Below are positions 16,272 to 25,674 of a stretch of 64,000 nt of DNA, in pieces. The notes beneath the pieces were generated by a model. It was not told the DNA's origin. It ran no database searches and saw only the letters and a list, made by a program, of their open reading frames with translations. Every line of letters starts with the position of its first letter. Position 1 is the stretch's first letter. The position numbers and the translations under genes are program-made. The DNA comes from Cytophagales bacterium (lineage in GTDB: Bacteria > Bacteroidota > Bacteroidia > Cytophagales > Microscillaceae): positions 1 to 64,000 of the forward strand of contig JAAFJG010000008.1 of NCBI GenBank assembly GCA_013298075.1, written 5' to 3'.

Positions 16272-16913
16272 TTACATCATTGGATTTTCGTGATTTTTTC
16301 CTTCTGCTACTAATCTTTCATCAAGTTGAAACATAGATACAATCATCAAAATCATACCTATCAAAATAGATATAAATCCAATTCCTATAATTGAAGTGGC
16401 TGCACCTATTAAGAGAAAATTAGCAGCTAAATTAAGACTTTTCACATTTGTTACTTTTCCTAAAACCTTACAAGAAAATGCTACAAATACTACAGAAATA
16501 ATATATAAAATAATTATTATCGCGAAAAAAACAATAATTTGGTTAGTTAATATCGCTTTTATTATTTCTTGAGCAAATTCAGGGTCAGCTTGTGCTTTTT
16601 TTGCTAAATCTTCCAAAAACGCAGAGGTATCAGTTTCATTCGAATTACCAAATTTACTCATTAGATATTGGCTACCTATTTTTACTGCCATAATAAGTGT
16701 AACATTCATAACCAAAGACGAAATAAAAGCAATCAAATAATGAACAAAAATAATATTTTTTTGATAGTTTTTACCAAAAAGATAGAAAGCAAATAATACT
16801 AATAATTGTGGTAATAAGGCAATAAAAAAACCTAAAATGCTTGTTCCATCTAACACAAAAGATAACACAATAGATGATAAAAAGCCTATGCGGGCAAATA
16901 ATACGGGTTTCAT
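16272..16913 (-). CDS. Multi-pass membrane protein of unknown function
   Basis: A 213-residue integral membrane protein with about five hydrophobic segments: two near the N-terminus (about 8-45), one around 55-78, one around 127-150, and a long one near 163-197. A soluble, acidic Ala-rich loop lies between the third and fourth (about 85-122). The short C-terminal tail is hydrophilic. I do not recognise the family. It is a single gene, convergent with the esterase, and has no recognisable partner. Confidence 0.75.
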   Translation of the reverse strand: MKPVLFARIGFLSSIVLSFVLDGTSILGFFIALLPQLLVLFAFYLFGKNYQKNIIFVHYLIAFISSLVMNVTLIMAVKIGSQYLMSKFGNSNETDTSAFLEDLAKKAQADPEFAQEIIKAILTNQIIVFFAIIIILYIISVVFVAFSCKVLGKVTNVKSLNLAANFLLIGAATSIIGIGFISILIGMILMIVSMFQLDERLVAEGKNHENPMM

Positions 16914-17089
16914 TGATATTTTTTAATTTTTTTGAATATACATATAAATTATAAGTACAAATATAGGTAAAAATATTTCATTTGCAAAAAAAAAAAAAAT
17001 TTAAGCAATAAAATTAATTCAAATTATATAATTTAAAATTATTTTTTCAATGAATATTCTATTTGAAAACCTGCCCAAAAATCAACTTT

Positions 17090-17280
17090 TTTTTCAAATA
17101 TGTTTTTTGAATTGTCTCTAGATTTATTTGGAATATAATAAAAAAAATTTAATCATTGGTTCTATCCGAAATCTCTGTATTTTTCAAATTGATATTTTTA
17201 TATTTTTTAAATAAATTGTATAAATACCATTTCTATTCATACACAATAAAATTATATCCCCAATATTTTCCTATGAACCT
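17090..17280 (+). repeat. Three-hairpin element, copy 4 (decayed)
   Basis: The whole element can be traced, but every hairpin is broken by substitutions: TTGTCTCTAGATTTATTTGG for hairpin 1, TTGGTTCTATCCGAA for hairpin 2, and TTGTATAAATACCAT for hairpin 3. The right end CAATATTTTC-CTATGAACC is clear. It lies in the 16914-17435 gap, which holds nothing else apart from the promoter at 17350. Confidence 0.75.
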
Positions 17281-17349
17281 TTTTAGTTATAAAATCACAT
17301 TAAAATAAAAAAAAAATTAATAATATTAGGTTTTTTTTAATTTTTTTTT

Positions 17350-17357
17350 TAATTTTG
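17350..17357 (+). promoter_or_regulatory. -7 promoter box for the amidotransferase gene
   Basis: TAATTTTG matches TAnnTTTG and lies 78 nt before the start, leaving a long leader without a recognisable riboswitch. Confidence 0.5.
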
Positions 17358-17435
17358 TACGAAAATAAAAACTAAATTCTAATTCTGGAGTTATATACAA
17401 ATATTACTTCATAAATTTTTTAAACTTTACTATTT

Positions 17436-18269
17436 ATGCGTGAAATTCAAAAAGTAGCAATACTTGATTTATACAATGGAATGGCTAACTTGGGCTTAAA
17501 AAATATACAAGAAATAATAACTCGATATTCTGATAATTCAGACATCGAATTACAATATGATATTTTTGATGTGCGTCAAAAAGAAGAAGTTCCAAATATC
17601 GATCAGTATGATATGTATATTTCTACAGGCGGACCTGGAAGTCCTTTTGAAGGAGAAGGAAAAAAATGGGAAAAAAATTATTTTAATTGGGTAAATAAAA
17701 TTTATAATTTTAATCAAAAAAATAATGATGCTAAAAAACACGCTTTTTTTATTTGTCATTCGTTTCAAATGATTTCTCGTTTTTTTGATATTGGTAATGT
17801 ATGCAAAAGAAAATCTCTTTCTTTTGGAATTTTTCCGATGCACCACACAGAAGCAGGCTGGCAAGAACCTTTTTTTAGTGAATTACCAGAACCTTTTTAT
17901 GCGGTAGATAATAGATATTGGCAACTTATCGAACCTAATCATGCAAAATTAAAAAGTTTGGGCGCAGAAATTTTATCTATCGAAAAAGAAAGACCACACG
18001 TCGATTTGGAACGTGCTGTGATGGCAATTCGTTTTTCACCTGAAATGTTTGCGGTGCAATTTCACCCTGAAGCAGACCCAATTGGTATGGAAAAATATTT
18101 TAATGATGCTTTGAAAAAACAAGAAATTATTGAAAGTCATGGGCAACAAAAATATGATGAAATGTGTGATTTTGTTAATGATGAAGATAAAATTGTTTTA
18201 ACTCAAAAGGTGATTATTCCTAATTTCCTGCAAAACGCTATCGATGCAAAACAATTACAATTGGCTTAA
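17436..18269 (+). CDS. Class I glutamine amidotransferase-like protein
   Basis: A 277-residue protein with a class I (triad) glutaminase domain: nucleophile C107 (FICHSFQM) and H210 with E212 (QFHPEADP). The oxyanion region TGGPGSP (about 64-70) is present. The nucleophile motif is CHS, not the usual CxG, and the domain stands alone without a synthetase partner, so it may be a stand-alone amidase or peptidase-like member, not the subunit of a biosynthetic enzyme. About 60 residues follow the domain. It has its own promoter and terminator. Confidence 0.87.
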   Translation: MREIQKVAILDLYNGMANLGLKNIQEIITRYSDNSDIELQYDIFDVRQKEEVPNIDQYDMYISTGGPGSPFEGEGKKWEKNYFNWVNKIYNFNQKNNDAKKHAFFICHSFQMISRFFDIGNVCKRKSLSFGIFPMHHTEAGWQEPFFSELPEPFYAVDNRYWQLIEPNHAKLKSLGAEILSIEKERPHVDLERAVMAIRFSPEMFAVQFHPEADPIGMEKYFNDALKKQEIIESHGQQKYDEMCDFVNDEDKIVLTQKVIIPNFLQNAIDAKQLQLA

Positions 18270-18300
18270 AATGGTATTCGAAAAATATTAAAATATATCA

Positions 18301-18338
18301 AAAAAAAGCCTTTATTTCTTAGATTTAAAGGCTTTTTT
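18301..18338 (+). terminator. Intrinsic terminator
   Basis: AAAAAAAGCCTTTA pairs with TAAAGGCTTTTTT around a short AT loop, 31 nt after the amidotransferase gene. Confidence 0.85.
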
Positions 18339-18382
18339 GTTTTTTATTTAAAAAATAAAAACAATCTAAATCATTCAATAAA

Positions 18383-19039
18383 ATGAGTACATTTAAAAAT
18401 TGGACAAGAGATAAACTAAAAAAAAGATTTGGACTAAAAAGAATTTATAATCAACCCGAACTAATCGAATGGTTAGAATCAAACGTAGAAATAAATGCTT
18501 TTGAAGCCGAAAGTCTTCATTTTTGGCGCGAAAAAATGGCTCGTTATGTAGATTATTGGAACGAAGAAGAAGTCAAATTAAAATTTATAGGCAATATTAT
18601 TACTTTAGTTGGGTATGATAATGACGAAATTTCTTGTTTTGCAGATAGATATATTGGCGGAATAATAGATGGCGAAACGATGAATGGCGAGCCTGATTTG
18701 ATTATTGCGACAGGAAAACAAGAAATTGAAGCCCCTTTTTTTTTCTTACACGAATACAAAAAAGAATTAGATAACAATACGCCTGACCCCGCAGGACAAT
18801 GTTTGGCGGCTATGTTTTTGGCTTATCAACTCAATTTAAACATACCTCAAATGGCTAAAAAATCTATTTTTGGCGCATATATTGTTGGGCGAAATTGGTT
18901 TTTTATGTTATTGAATGAAGATAAAACCTATTGTATTAGCGATGCTTTTGTGGCGACAAATAAAGAAGATTTAACCAAAATTTTCAAAATTATGAAAGCT
19001 TGTAACAATAAAATAAAAGAAATTTGGAATGAAATTTAA
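18383..19039 (+). CDS. Orphan PD-(D/E)XK-like protein
   Basis: A 218-residue cytoplasmic protein I cannot name. The central region has D105 (GEPDLII) followed by E124-Y-K126 (FLHEYKKE), the spacing and context of a PD-(D/E)XK nuclease-fold core, similar to hypothetical proteins common in Bacteroidota. The following PDPAGQCLAAM segment would form the usual helix with a conserved Gln. The N-terminus is basic (NWTRDKLKKRFGLKR). It stands alone between a terminator and a dispersed repeat. Nuclease function is inferred from motif spacing only. Confidence 0.75.
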   Translation: MSTFKNWTRDKLKKRFGLKRIYNQPELIEWLESNVEINAFEAESLHFWREKMARYVDYWNEEEVKLKFIGNIITLVGYDNDEISCFADRYIGGIIDGETMNGEPDLIIATGKQEIEAPFFFLHEYKKELDNNTPDPAGQCLAAMFLAYQLNLNIPQMAKKSIFGAYIVGRNWFFMLLNEDKTYCISDAFVATNKEDLTKIFKIMKACNNKIKEIWNEI

Positions 19040-19106
19040 TTATATTTGTAAGAAAAAAGTATGAATTTTAAATTTGTAAAAAAAACTTGGCAAGATAAAA
19101 CTAAAA

Positions 19107-19326
19107 AAAACAAGTTCTTAGGAAATTTGTGTGGAAAAATTTGAAATATGTTTTTTGAATTGCCTCCAGATTTATCTGGAGGATAATAAAAAATTCAATC
19201 GTTGGCTTTAGCCAAAATCTCTGCTTTTTTTAAATTGATATTTTTATATTTTTTTTAATAAATGGCATAAATGCCATTTCTATTCATAACAGAATAAAAT
19301 TATATCCGAAATATTTCTCACGAATC
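19107..19326 (+). repeat. Three-hairpin element, copy 5 (complete, best preserved)
   Basis: The reference copy. Left end AGTTCTTAGGAAATTTGTG, hairpin 1 at 19163-19182, hairpin 2 (TTGGCTTTAGCCAA) at 19202-19215, hairpin 3 (ATGGCATAAATGCCAT) at 19262-19277, then TTCTATTCATAACAGAATAA and the right end near 19325. It fills most of the 356-nt gap 19040-19395. Confidence 0.92.
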
Positions 19327-19395
19327 AAAAAATAATCACTATTTCAATAATTTAAAACCTAAAAATAAAGAAAATAAATCTTAGTACTAATCACC

Positions 19396-22365
19396 TTGAA
19401 AAATTTACTCATATTATCTTATTTTATCTTTCTACCTTTCTTTATCTACGGACAAGAGGCGTATATGCAACATTTTTCGGATAGAGATGGTTTGCCTAAT
19501 ATGACGATTTATGATATTTTACAAGATAATAAAGGATATATTTGGCTCGGTACAGATGGCGGAATAGTGCGTTATGATGGAGCGCAATTTGATGTTTTTG
19601 AAGTGCCTTGTGCCAAAAGCAATGCTTTTTCTTATTTGCAACAAGATAAAAATGGTACGATTTATTTTCAAAACTTTTCAGGACAATTTTTTTATATCCA
19701 AAACGAAAAATCATATTGTTTGGATTTAACCAAAGATTTTAATCGTCATAAACAAAATAAATTTTGGCTTGATACACAACAAGAAATTATTTGGGTAATC
19801 AATACCTCTATTTATCAATACCATATCAAAAAAAAAGAATGGAAAAAAATAAATATTCCCGAAATAAAAAATATTGAAAATGCCAGACATATACATATCA
19901 CACAAAACCAGAAAGGCTCAATTTGGTTATTGATAAACGATAATTTATTTGAAATCTACAACCAAAAACTTATCCAAATCATTGATTTAACAGGTTTGGA
20001 TATTAGTAAAGTATACGCCATTGGGCAGAAGATTTTTTTGTTGGAAAGCAATAAAAACGTGATTTATGAATATAAAAAACAAGAAAAAATAAAAACATCT
20101 TTGTCTGAATTTTTAACAAATTCCGCTTATATTACCCATATTAATACCGATAATGAATATAATCTTTGGATTGCTACGCTGGAAGGAGCATTATTGATTG
20201 ATAAAGAAAATACAATTTATCCTATTCCTTTTTTGAAAAATAAACACGTATCTACTTGTATGCAAGATAGAGAAGGTAATTTTTGGTTTGGAACAATTGG
20301 AAAAGGCTTGTATATGATGCCTAATAAAGATATTCAGTTTTTTAATACCCAAAATTCCGCCCTCAAAAATGACCAAATTAAATGCTTGGCTGAAGATGAC
20401 GAATCAAATTTATTCATAGGGGCTAATTATCCTGAAGTGTGGAAAATCAATCAAGAAGGAAAAATTATACAAAAATATGAATTGTCTTTGGGCGATGTAG
20501 AATGTTTGTTTTTTGATAAAAAAAGAAAACAAATATTGGTGGAAGCCTTAGCCATCAATGTTTTTGATGTCAATGCTTCAAAACCTAAACATACTTTTTT
20601 TGCAGGTTCAAGTCCAAAAGATATTGCATTATTTGATGAAAATAATTTGATTGTGGCTGCAGGAGATGCTGCGTATGCGATTGATATTACCCAAAAAGCA
20701 GGCGACAAACCACCTATGAATCTTGTGTATAGACAAAAATTTAGGCAAGATGCTCTCAAAAAAAAAGAATTGTTGTATTCTAATTTGATATTCCGCCAAA
20801 TGCGGTCAAGATGTGCGTATGTAGATAATGATAATAAAAATATTTGGATAGGTTTTGATGATGGTTTGTTTTGCTATCAAAATGCAAAAGAAGAAGAAAT
20901 AAAAACGCCCCAACAAGAAAAAATCATTGCTAAATGTATCATCAAAGATAAAGAAGGTATTTTGTGGATAGGCACGCTCAAACAAGGTATATTTGCCATC
21001 AAAAACAAAAAAGTAATGCAACATTTTACCCAAAAAAATGGCTTGTTGAGTAATTATTGTAAAAAATTAAGATTAGATAATCAAACACTTTGGATAGGCA
21101 CAGACAAAGGTATTCAGGCGTTGGATTTGATTACTCAAAAATCAGATTTTTATACGCAACAAGATGGACTTATCAGCAGTGAAATTAACGATATTTGGAT
21201 ACAAAAAGATAAAATTTGGATAGCAACTAATAAAGGTTTGGTGGTATTTGATAAAAAAATGAAAAGCAAAAATTTGATTGCACCGCTTATTTATATTACA
21301 AATTTTTTTATATCTGAAAAAGCCTCTAAACTACAACCAAAATATTATCTTTCTTATCAAGAAAATAACCTTAAAATTGATTTTAGGGCAATTTCTTTTA
21401 GAAGTGAAGGAACTTTTAAGTATAAATATAGAATGTTGGGGTTAGATTCTAATTGGATTTATGTCAAAAGTGTTAATAATTATGTACGTTATGCGTCTTT
21501 GCCTTCGGGAAATTATGAATTTCAAATAAAATCTATCAATGAAGATAATATTGAAAGCGAAAAAATAGCAAAAATTGAAATAAAAATAGATTTTCCTTAT
21601 TGGCGAACTTGGTGGTTTGTGATTTTGATGTTTTTTTTGGGTATAAGCATCGTGAGTTTGTTTTTTATGATTAGAATCAAAAACCTAAAAAGGCGTAATG
21701 ATTTGGAAAATCAACTGCGAAATGCACATTTATTGGGGCTTAAAACACAAATGAATCCCCATTTTTTATTTAATGTACTCAATTCTATCAAAAGTTTTAT
21801 GTATGAAAATGATAAAAAAAATGCCATTTTGTATTTGAATAAATTTAGCAATTTGGTACGCAAAATATTGCAAAATAGTGAGGTAGATTTTATTTCATTT
21901 CACGAAGAAATAGAAATGTTGTCGGATTATATTGAATTGGAAAAAATGCTTTTAGAAGATGATTTTGTGTGGGAATTAGAAAAAGATACAAATATTGATA
22001 CAAGCCTTATGTTGCCTACTTTATTGATACAACCTTTTGTAGAAAATGCCTTTAAACACGGATTAAGACATCAAAAAGGAATAAAAGAACTAAAAATTAG
22101 TTTTTTATTGACCAATCCAAATCAATTACAAATAACGATAGAAGACAATGGCATTGGCAGAAAAAAATCAGCAGAAATCAACCAAAAAAATTATGTCAAT
22201 CATCAATCTTTTGCACTCAAAAACATCAATAATCGCATTGCTTTATTAAACCAAAAACAACAATTTAAAATAAAAATCAATATCATAGACAAAATAGATG
22301 CAGAAAATCAATCAAAAGGCACAAAAATAATATTACAAATTGATTATGAAACCAGAAGAAAATAA
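19396..22365 (+). CDS. Propeller-type sensor histidine kinase (LytS-like)
   Basis: A 989-residue two-component sensor. In order: signal peptide (ending FIYGQ), a periplasmic beta-propeller of reg_prop repeats (NKGYIWLGTDGGI and similar WIGT/WFGT blades to about residue 640), a Y_Y_Y domain (about 665-728), a membrane helix (about 736-758), and a cytoplasmic His_kinase domain with phospho-acceptor H789 (NPHFLFN), N-box (ENAFKHG) and G-box (EDNGIGR). The start is TTG at 19396; it is favoured because a complete signal peptide begins there, whereas the first downstream ATG falls after the cleavage site. The gene overlaps the next (LytTR regulator) by 20 nt, so the two form a cognate pair. Confidence 0.95.
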   Translation: MKNLLILSYFIFLPFFIYGQEAYMQHFSDRDGLPNMTIYDILQDNKGYIWLGTDGGIVRYDGAQFDVFEVPCAKSNAFSYLQQDKNGTIYFQNFSGQFFYIQNEKSYCLDLTKDFNRHKQNKFWLDTQQEIIWVINTSIYQYHIKKKEWKKINIPEIKNIENARHIHITQNQKGSIWLLINDNLFEIYNQKLIQIIDLTGLDISKVYAIGQKIFLLESNKNVIYEYKKQEKIKTSLSEFLTNSAYITHINTDNEYNLWIATLEGALLIDKENTIYPIPFLKNKHVSTCMQDREGNFWFGTIGKGLYMMPNKDIQFFNTQNSALKNDQIKCLAEDDESNLFIGANYPEVWKINQEGKIIQKYELSLGDVECLFFDKKRKQILVEALAINVFDVNASKPKHTFFAGSSPKDIALFDENNLIVAAGDAAYAIDITQKAGDKPPMNLVYRQKFRQDALKKKELLYSNLIFRQMRSRCAYVDNDNKNIWIGFDDGLFCYQNAKEEEIKTPQQEKIIAKCIIKDKEGILWIGTLKQGIFAIKNKKVMQHFTQKNGLLSNYCKKLRLDNQTLWIGTDKGIQALDLITQKSDFYTQQDGLISSEINDIWIQKDKIWIATNKGLVVFDKKMKSKNLIAPLIYITNFFISEKASKLQPKYYLSYQENNLKIDFRAISFRSEGTFKYKYRMLGLDSNWIYVKSVNNYVRYASLPSGNYEFQIKSINEDNIESEKIAKIEIKIDFPYWRTWWFVILMFFLGISIVSLFFMIRIKNLKRRNDLENQLRNAHLLGLKTQMNPHFLFNVLNSIKSFMYENDKKNAILYLNKFSNLVRKILQNSEVDFISFHEEIEMLSDYIELEKMLLEDDFVWELEKDTNIDTSLMLPTLLIQPFVENAFKHGLRHQKGIKELKISFLLTNPNQLQITIEDNGIGRKKSAEINQKNYVNHQSFALKNINNRIALLNQKQQFKIKINIIDKIDAENQSKGTKIILQIDYETRRK

Positions 22366-23134
22366 AAACCAAGAAACCAAAAAAATAAAAACGCTTATTG
22401 TTGATGATTCACAAAGAGCAAGGCGATTGTTAAAAATAATCATAGAAGAAAATATTTCTGATGTGTTGATATTGGGCGAAGCCTCCAATGTAGAAGAAGC
22501 ATTTTTGATACTCAAAAACACACAAATAGATTTACTTTTATTGGATATAGAAATGCCTAATAAAACGGGTTTGCAGTTAGCACAAGAACTTTTGGACGCA
22601 AATATAAGTTGTGAAATTATTTTTACGACTGCTTATAATCAATACGCAATTCAAGCGTTTAGGCTTTCTGCCATAGATTATTTGTTGAAACCTATTCAAG
22701 AAAATGATTTGATAGATGCCATTGAAAAAGTAAAACAAAAAAAAGAATGGCTCAATGACCAGCAACGTCTCAAAGCACTTACTCAAAATTTGGATAGCGA
22801 AAAAGAAAATAAAATTTGCTTGCCTATGCTCAATGGCTATCAATATATGGAATTAGATAATATAGAATATTTGGAGGCAGATGGTTCTTATGTAAAGATT
22901 CATTTGATAAATGGTAAAAATATTACGATTTCCAAAAACCTTAAATATTTTGAAGATATTTTTGAGAAATCTACTGATTTTTTAAGGATTCATCGCTCAT
23001 TTATTGTGCATAAAAAATATGTTAAAAAAATTCAAAAAAGCAAAAATAGCACTGTCATTATGCAAAATAATAGCGAATTAGAAATTTCACGCAATAAAAA
23101 AGAGGAGATTTTAGATGCGTTTGGTATTCAATAA
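22346..23134 (+). CDS. LytTR-family response regulator
   Basis: A 262-residue DNA-binding response regulator. The receiver domain (about 9-125) has the acidic pair VDDS, phospho-acceptor D67 (LLLDIEMPN), and the conserved KP (LLKPI). The LytTR DNA-binding domain follows (about 155-260), with EADGSYVKIHL and FLRIHRSFIVHKKYV. It overlaps the sensor kinase gene, so co-translation is expected. ATG 22346 is chosen over a TTG 6 nt upstream. The last codons and downstream sequence are repeated before two later genes, and all three promoter modules carry 21-bp-spaced direct repeats that suit a LytTR dimer. Confidence 0.96.
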   Translation: MKPEENKNQETKKIKTLIVDDSQRARRLLKIIIEENISDVLILGEASNVEEAFLILKNTQIDLLLLDIEMPNKTGLQLAQELLDANISCEIIFTTAYNQYAIQAFRLSAIDYLLKPIQENDLIDAIEKVKQKKEWLNDQQRLKALTQNLDSEKENKICLPMLNGYQYMELDNIEYLEADGSYVKIHLINGKNITISKNLKYFEDIFEKSTDFLRIHRSFIVHKKYVKKIQKSKNSTVIMQNNSELEISRNKKEEILDAFGIQ

Positions 23135-23180
23135 ACGCCATTTATTTTTAATTATTTGACTAGAAAATCCTATAAATTCC

Positions 23181-23249
23181 CATTCACAAAGTCATATTCA
23201 CCATTCACAAAACGCTTTATTCATATTTGGATAAAGCGTTTTATCTTTG
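23181..23249 (+). promoter_or_regulatory. Promoter module copy 1 with candidate LytTR site
   Basis: CATTCACAAA at 23181-23190 and again at 23202-23211 form a direct repeat with a 21-bp period. A 12-bp inverted repeat follows (AAAACGCTTTAT at 23209-23220, ATAAAGCGTTTT at 23231-23242), then a -7 box TATCTTTG (23242-23249). No good -33 box is present, as expected for an activator-dependent promoter. It lies between the LytTR gene and the 106-residue gene. Confidence 0.65.
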
Positions 23250-23354
23250 CACTATGTAAAACGTTAATTGAATCTACAAATTAAAGTTTTATGATATAAC
23301 AATTATCATTTATAAATTTAAAAAATTATTTACTCATTTTAATTATCACAAGTC

Positions 23355-23675
23355 ATGAAAAAAACATTTTTTTATAGCACTATATTAACAAGTGTTTTAT
23401 TTTTATTTTCATTTAGGGAAGTTTCAAAAACTAACATAGGAACATCAGTAAGTGGTTCTATTACTAATAACGGAAAAAAAGCATTGAAAGCCAGTGTACA
23501 AACTCCAAGAAACACAACAAGAGGCTCAATTTCTTATAATGTTCAACCAGGTCAAACGACTACTTTTAGTGGGGAATCAGGAGATAGATTGGAAGTGGTT
23601 TGTAATGGTAAAAAACAACAGCATACATTGGTAGAAGGTAGAAATCAAAACAAAATTACAAGTAATTGTAACTAA
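23355..23675 (+). CDS. Small exported protein
   Basis: A 106-residue protein with a Sec signal peptide (about residues 1-20) and a Ser/Thr/Asn/Gly-rich mature part that looks beta-stranded (TSVSGSITNNGKKALKASV). The two Cys residues of the mature part (VVCNGKK and the near-terminal SNCN) could form a disulfide. I do not recognise the family. It is the first gene after the LytTR regulator, behind promoter module copy 1, and is followed after 80 nt by a lipoprotein gene. Confidence 0.75.
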   Translation: MKKTFFYSTILTSVLFLFSFREVSKTNIGTSVSGSITNNGKKALKASVQTPRNTTRGSISYNVQPGQTTTFSGESGDRLEVVCNGKKQQHTLVEGRNQNKITSNCN

Positions 23676-23755
23676 TTTTTAGGATACTAATTTGTCATAA
23701 ATTGTCAGCGTATTTTTTTTATTTATTTAACTTTTAACTTTTAATTTTTATTTCA

Positions 23756-24211
23756 ATGAAACATTTATTTTTTTATTTTATTTTGATGGCAGGTTGTATC
23801 TTGTCAAGTTGTGGGAAAAAAGAGACTCCTGCTCCTACACCTCTTACCAAAACACAACTGATTTCCGCAAAAACTTGGAGAATGACTGCTGCAACTATTA
23901 GAATTGGTACTAATGCTCCTGTTGATAATTTGAGTGGTTATCCTGCTTGCGAAGCAGATAACTTGTATATCTACAGGGCTAACAATACCTACGAAGAGGA
24001 TCAAGGGGCTACCAAATGCAGCCCAAATCAGAGTCAAATCCGTTTAACTGGTACTTGGGCGTTTACAACGAATGAAACGAAACTTTCAATTACTAGGGGA
24101 TCAGGATCAATCGTAGATGACTTTGACCTTTTGGAGCTCACTGCTACAACTCTAAAAACCAGAATGGTTGATGGTAATGGCACACTAGATTACACTTTTA
24201 CTGCTCAATAA
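23756..24211 (+). CDS. Lipocalin-like lipoprotein
   Basis: A 151-residue lipoprotein with lipobox LSSC (C19) and a short Pro/Thr linker (ETPAPTPLTKTQ). The mature part has the pattern of Bacteroidota lipocalin-like domains: LISAKTWRMTA at the start, YIYRANNTYEEDQG, then LTGTWAFTTNETKLSI and a final strand. The two Cys residues (C64 in YPACEAD and C83 in ATKCSPN) probably pair. It probably sits in the outer or inner membrane leaflet. It follows the 106-residue gene without a clear promoter of its own, so both may depend on module copy 1. Confidence 0.83.
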   Translation: MKHLFFYFILMAGCILSSCGKKETPAPTPLTKTQLISAKTWRMTAATIRIGTNAPVDNLSGYPACEADNLYIYRANNTYEEDQGATKCSPNQSQIRLTGTWAFTTNETKLSITRGSGSIVDDFDLLELTATTLKTRMVDGNGTLDYTFTAQ

Positions 24212-24337
24212 ACTATCTGCCACAAAAGGATAGAAACTTGCATTATTGTTGTCTTAGTTGTAATTTCTTTATTTACAAATTACAGTAAAAAATGGGATTT
24301 TAAGGTTTTTGTTATTCAATAAATCCTATAAAATTCC

Positions 24338-24406
24338 CATTTACAAAGTCATATTCACCATTCACAAAACGCTTTGTTTATATTTGGATAAAGCGTTTTA
24401 TATTTG
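24338..24406 (+). promoter_or_regulatory. Promoter module copy 2 with candidate LytTR site
   Basis: Direct repeats CATTTACAAA (24338-24347) and CATTCACAAA (24359-24368), again with a 21-bp period. Then the inverted repeat AAAACGCTTT / AAAGCGTTTT (24366-24375 and 24390-24399) and -7 box TATATTTG (24399-24406). The homology extends to the start codon at 24492 and upstream to a GTTATTCAATAAA stretch that matches the end of the LytTR gene. Confidence 0.65.
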
Positions 24407-24491
24407 TACTTATAAATTGTTATGAATTTACGAATTTACAAATCTAAAATTTTTAATATACAATAATTATCGTTAATAACTCGTAAAAAAA

Positions 24492-25571
24492 ATGAAAAAA
24501 ATAATTCTTAGTCTCCTACTATCTGCGTATGTATGTGTAGGCTTACAAGCACAAACCAAAAAAATGGAAGAGACATCTATCCAAACCATCAAATTCAAAG
24601 ATGGAAAAACCAAAGTTCTTAAAGGAATTTTAATCTCTGAACTAACAGAAAAGAATGGTTTTAATGACAACCTTATGAAAGATAAATATATCTATTCTCG
24701 TAAAGATAGTTTGGTTACGTTTTATGTTTACGATGAATGGCAAAAACCTGCAGAAGGTTTTAACCAGTTGCGTGAATATACTTTTCATATCAATCAACTG
24801 AAAGTAGATGGTGATTTTAAAATAGAAGAAAACCAACCTGACGATAACTTTACAACAAAATATTATACACTTTCTGGTCATGCCATTGAGGAAAAAAATT
24901 TTAACATCAATACATACTATTCGCATAAAAGTACCCCCCATACAACCTCAATCTTTGGAATGTTCACATTAAAAAGTTTGAAGAAAGAAAGTTTAGAAAA
25001 AGTAATGACCGATTTAAAATCAATGCTTCCAAAGAAAAAAGAGGACGTATATGAAGGCTTACAAGCACAAACCAAAAAAGAGGAAGAGGCATCTATCCAA
25101 ACCATCAAATTCAGAGATGAAAAAACCAAAGTCTTTAAAGGAATTTTACTATCTGAACTAACAGAAAAGAATGCTTTTGATGACAAACTTACAAAATATA
25201 AATATTTCTATTTTCGTAAAGATAGTTTGATTACGTTTTATGTTTACCAAGAATGGCAAAAACCTGCAAGTGGATTTGACGAAATGAGCGAATATATTTT
25301 TCATATCAATCAACTGCAAGTAGATGGTGATTTTAAAATAGAAGAAAACCAACCTGACGATAACTTTACGACAAAATACTATACAATTCTTGTTAGAGCC
25401 ATTGATGGAAAAACTTTTAATATTAATCAATACGATAGGTATAAAAGTACACCCTATAGAACCTTAACCTTTCCAACTTTCATATTAAAAAGTTTGAATA
25501 AAGAAAGTTTAGAAAAATTAATGGACGATTTAAAATCAATGCTTCCAAAGAAAAAAACAGAAGAGGATTAA
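24492..25571 (+). CDS. Exported protein with an internal tandem duplication
   Basis: A 359-residue exported protein made of a signal peptide (1-20, ending GLQAQ) and two similar 172-residue halves (17-188 and 189-359). The second half even repeats the GLQAQTKK of the cleavage region, so the duplication began inside the signal-peptide codons. Each half has a conserved core (SIQTIKF-x-D, KGIL-x-SELTEKN, WQKPA-x-GF, FHINQL-x-VDGDFKIEEN) and ends SMLPKKK. No known family is recognised. It lies behind promoter module copy 2. Sequence divergence between the halves is modest, which points to a fairly recent event. Confidence 0.83.
   Translation: MKKIILSLLLSAYVCVGLQAQTKKMEETSIQTIKFKDGKTKVLKGILISELTEKNGFNDNLMKDKYIYSRKDSLVTFYVYDEWQKPAEGFNQLREYTFHINQLKVDGDFKIEENQPDDNFTTKYYTLSGHAIEEKNFNINTYYSHKSTPHTTSIFGMFTLKSLKKESLEKVMTDLKSMLPKKKEDVYEGLQAQTKKEEEASIQTIKFRDEKTKVFKGILLSELTEKNAFDDKLTKYKYFYFRKDSLITFYVYQEWQKPASGFDEMSEYIFHINQLQVDGDFKIEENQPDDNFTTKYYTILVRAIDGKTFNINQYDRYKSTPYRTLTFPTFILKSLNKESLEKLMDDLKSMLPKKKTEED
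24540..25571 (+). repeat. Two 516-bp tandem units inside one gene
   Basis: Unit 1 spans 24540-25055 and unit 2 spans 25056-25571. Both begin GGCTTACAAGCACAAACCAA and both are 516 bp, the second ending exactly with the stop codon. The period is a multiple of three, so the frame is kept. Confidence 0.88.
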
Positions 25572-25674
25572 ATAAGAGTTGTTTTAAGTTCGTTGTGAAT
25601 GATTTTATACGTTTTTGGTATTCAATAAATATCATTTATTTTAGTTATTTGATTATAAAATCCTATAAAATTCC

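Noticed and set aside
24259-24284. TGTAATTT / AAATTACA stem after the lipocalin-like lipoprotein gene
   Set aside because: Eight AT-rich base pairs without a T-run are too weak to call a terminator.
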